Source: Pseudomonas chlororaphis
Lineage (GTDB): Bacteria; Pseudomonadota; Gammaproteobacteria; Pseudomonadales; Pseudomonadaceae
Assembly (NCBI RefSeq): GCF_003731765.1
Contig: NZ_MOAL01000005.1
Span: forward strand, 1 to 64,000
Reading direction: 5' to 3'
Length of the DNA: 64,000 nt
Each line of letters opens with the position of its first letter. Within the stretch, counting starts at the first letter, position 1. Both the position numbers and the translations under genes were made by a program. Under the pieces are notes generated by a model, which worked only from the letters and a program-made list of their open reading frames with translations, was not told the origin of the DNA and made no database searches. Of this stretch, positions 62,401-64,000 are shown piece by piece.

Positions 62401-64000
62401 ATGTGGCCTTGCCTGCCATCACCCTGGGTAACGGTGAGTGGACGGCCGAGCTGGTGCAGGGCGGCAAGGCCGTGGATGCCCTGGCCGTGCGTCTGGCCAC
62501 CCAGGGGGCCGGCTGGCAGACCGTGCAGACCGAGCGCCTGGACGTGGTCACGGGCGACACGCCGCTGGGCCTGCCGGCCGATGCCGCGGACATTCACCTG
62601 CACCTGGACGACAGCCCGCAAGCGCTGTTCCGTTCGGCCCTGGACGATTTGCTCGAATACCCTTACGGCGGTGTCGAGCAGACGGCCAGCCAGTTGTTGC
62701 CGCTGAGCGTGGCGTATCCGGCCCTGGCCAATACCCCGCAAGTGCGCGATCGCCTGCGCCTGATGATGCAGAACAGCCGCCTGCGCCTGGTGCAGATGGC
62801 CGGCCCCGAGGCGGCCTTTACCTGGTGGGGCGAAGACGCCGAACCGGACGCCTTCCTCACCGCCTACGCCTATTACGCCGACTGGAATGCCAGCAAGGTA
62901 TTGGACCTGAACCTACCGCCGGAACATTGGCAGCGGGTGCTGGAGGTCTACGCCAAGCAGGCCGGCAATACGCCGCTGTTGCAGCGTGCGCTGATCCTGT
63001 CGTTTGCCCGGGAAATGAAACTGCCGATCAACACCCTGGTCAGCGGTTTGATGGATGACCTGGCCAAGGCCGGTGAGGGCCGAGATGCCGACGTGCAGGA
63101 CGATGGCGGCGCCAGCCTGGTGATGGAAGATCCGGATTCGGCCCTCGGCCTGGCCAGTGCCCGAGTGCTTGCGGCGGCCCTGGCGCGGGACGCCAAGGTT
63201 ACGCCGCCGGTGGCCTTTGTTCGTCAATTGGACGCCGCACAGCAGCGCCTCGACGTCAGTTCGCAGCCTTTCGTCCAGGCCTTGAGCCTGTCCCTGAAAC
63301 CTTTTGATCAAGGTACTGCTCGGGCCTTGTTGCAGCGGTTGCTGCCGTCGCAATCGACCCTGGAGCGGGCCCTGGCCCTGACCTGGTTGCAACACAGCAT
63401 TGCCCAGGCCGCGCCGGCCGCGACCTTGAGTCCTGGGGCGGGTTGGCAGGCGCAGCAGGGCGCCAGCGGTGAAACTTCCTGGGTCTGGCAGGGGCCGCAG
63501 GTGCCCAGCGTGCTGACCTTGGCCAATGCCCCGGAGCGTCCGTTGCAGGCGTCCCTGAGCTACCTCAGCAAGCAAGCGCCAGCGACGCCGCTGCCGGTGA
63601 CCATCAGCCGTCGCCTGCTGCGCCTGGTGCCAGGGGATGAGGCCTTCACCTTCAAGCTGGAAGCCGTGGGCAATAAGCCGATCGCCAGCGATGGCCTGTA
63701 CCTGGACGAGGTGATCATCGCCAACCGTGGGGCGCGGGGCTTGGCGTACGGCATGCTCGAAGTGCCGCTGCCGCCGGGCGCCGACGTCGAGCGCACCACC
63801 TGGGGCATCAAGTTGGCCGGGCCGGCCGGTGCCGAAGCGGCATCCCTGGAGAAAGCGCGCTTCGAGCCGGGCCAGATGGCTTACGCCGTACCGCTGTACA
63901 GCCTCAACCCGAACGGTGAAGTGCGCCTGCGGCACCTGATCCGCTTCTCGCAGAAGGGGCAGTTCAACCTGCCTGCGGCGCGTTTCTTCCAGGTCTATGC
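59481..64000 (+). CDS. magD: Alpha-2-macroglobulin homologue MagD, lacking the thioester (3' end outside window)
   Basis: A large protease-trapping protein; 1506 residues are in the window, near the roughly 1520 of the family, so only the end is missing. A signal sequence (RFLFRLTVLLTLVLPVSLANA) comes first, then repeated macroglobulin domains (PLDFLKRQKNLHRVV..., DYRPGGDWV-type YRPGDWVSLKIVGREFK), the A2M domain (VVDEMVYALQPEVAPSIDQF) and the alpha-helical thioester-domain region. There the motif reads YGGVEQT (Gly1064 where thioester members have Cys of CxEQ). Thus it resembles YfaS/MagD, which lack the bond. It starts inside the magC stop (ATGA). Confidence 0.95.
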   Translation, partial: MSESRMSRFLFRLTVLLTLVLPVSLANAEDTVRPSDYTPLSGESFFLLADSSFASDEQAMVRLEAPGRDYRRFRMEPYGGADIRVYRINQPLDFLKRQKNLHRVVSDGQFKGEGLSNTLSYLWDNWYRKSRRVMQRAFSYESRKQVIDEVPELRMGNSMLAPTPYDTHPQFALMPGLPLVTQFRYPLWQARPIQPPEGVNLAGSSSEFVSVSPGNVYIPLGNLKPGLYLVEALVGKYRATTMVFVSNTVAVSKIAGDELLVWAARKHEGSSVPKVNVLWTDGLGVMSSGATDAEGLLRLKHVSPERSYVIGEDEEGGVFVSENFYYDSEIYDTKLYAFTDRPLYRPGDWVSLKIVGREFKNARDSVQPGAAAVNVSVLDATGTALQTLALNLDSKAGTQARFQLPENAVAGGYELRFSYKDQVYSSAFRVAEYIKPHFEISLALAKQDFKTNEPVKGSLVLLYPDGKPVANAKLQLSLRAQQLSMVDNELQYMGQFPVELTSTELTTDAKGSATLDLPAADKPSRYMLTVFASDGAAYRVKTTKEILIERGAASFSLKAPQRFSAVGDKVQFSYANENTSEQAKTLKPNRYGWVRLEDQSTGEGKLAAGDSGFSLAFERPGTYNLTLKDEHDRVLGGTSHSVTGDGVKAVPGTVEIVLDKQEYKAGDEALALITFPEPVSDALLSLERDKVEATALLSKGGDWLKVEALSPTQYRVRVPVKDSFAPNLTFSVLYTKGGEYSFQNAGIKVVTPQIDVAIATDKDSYQPGETVIVDLSTQFAGKPIPAHLTVSVVDEMVYALQPEVAPSIDQFFYHPRRNNVRTSASLSFISYDVALPGSPTAPGKANRSERGVKVLERPRREEVDTAAWQPELLTDASGKVRFSFRMPDSLTRWRITARAIADAGQVGQKKQFVRSDKALYLKWSGPTRFRSGDKPDLGVFAFSQSEKEVKAELVIHYAGETQRLPLTLKQGINYVALPAITLGNGEWTAELVQGGKAVDALAVRLATQGAGWQTVQTERLDVVTGDTPLGLPADAADIHLHLDDSPQALFRSALDDLLEYPYGGVEQTASQLLPLSVAYPALANTPQVRDRLRLMMQNSRLRLVQMAGPEAAFTWWGEDAEPDAFLTAYAYYADWNASKVLDLNLPPEHWQRVLEVYAKQAGNTPLLQRALILSFAREMKLPINTLVSGLMDDLAKAGEGRDADVQDDGGASLVMEDPDSALGLASARVLAAALARDAKVTPPVAFVRQLDAAQQRLDVSSQPFVQALSLSLKPFDQGTARALLQRLLPSQSTLERALALTWLQHSIAQAAPAATLSPGAGWQAQQGASGETSWVWQGPQVPSVLTLANAPERPLQASLSYLSKQAPATPLPVTISRRLLRLVPGDEAFTFKLEAVGNKPIASDGLYLDEVIIANRGARGLAYGMLEVPLPPGADVERTTWGIKLAGPAGAEAASLEKARFEPGQMAYAVPLYSLNPNGEVRLRHLIRFSQKGQFNLPAARFFQVY

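Noticed and set aside
59457..62741. A 1094-codon open frame on the minus strand opposite magD
   Set aside because: It is the antisense shadow of a GC-rich gene with strong third-position bias. Its product is Gly/Gln/His/Val-rich with no family motif, and magD on the plus strand is clearly real.

Overview
This window is chromosomal DNA of a Pseudomonas, most likely from the P. fluorescens group. The evidence is the gene order tuf-S10-spc-alpha-katA-ftnA-uvrA-MFS-ssb, an OprG-type porin next to a zinc-responsive ABC cluster, the rib-nusB-thiL-pgpA-ribA-dxs-ispA-xseB series, and REP elements of the GTAGGAGC...TTGCTGGC type. No tRNA, rRNA, CRISPR, prophage or insertion sequence was seen. The window opens inside tuf and closes inside a large alpha-2-macroglobulin gene.

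Layout. 1-14308: end of tuf, then the full S10, spc and alpha ribosomal protein clusters (29 genes including secY, rpoA and the short rpmD and rpmJ). The S10, spc-distal (rpsH onward) and alpha segments each appear to restart from a sigma70 promoter placed directly behind, or overlapping, a stem-loop. 14484-21603: catalase, a heme-ligand-less bacterioferritin-like ferritin, uvrA (minus strand), a YajR-like MFS exporter and ssb. 21717-35143 is more accessory: a cysteine hydrolase divergent from a GlxA-type AraC regulator, a DUF3182 ATP-grasp-like protein with an alpha/beta hydrolase, a translationally coupled ybhP-clsB-ybhN membrane-lipid module, an MscS-type channel and the helicase Lhr. 35368-55897: an SDR pair, oprG, a Zur-type zinc cluster, a thioredoxin-TPR protein, a methyltransferase and a lipoprotein, then riboflavin synthesis (nrdR-ribD-ribE-ribBA-ribH-nusB-thiL-pgpA, and ribA), a BtuF-like protein, and the isoprenoid genes dxs-ispA-xseB on the minus strand. 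56299-64000: the magABCD (yfaPATS-like) operon.

How the parts work together. The first block builds ribosomes, RNA polymerase alpha and the Sec channel. katA and ftnA pair peroxide removal with iron storage. The 38063-41322 cluster looks like a zinc-starvation system: a His/Asp-rich periplasmic protein, a LolD/MacB-type ABC pair and a DUF3299 protein behind a Zur-like box. oprG has an Anr/Fnr-like box at the activating distance from a predicted promoter. The rib genes make riboflavin, with a RibBA whose second half has lost its zinc site and a separate intact RibA. dxs and ispA feed isoprenoid synthesis. The mag genes encode a periplasmic macroglobulin complex, one member of which (DUF1175) carries an NlpC/P60-like Cys/His signature.

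All functional calls come from reading the translated sequences and from knowledge of these families; no database search was run.
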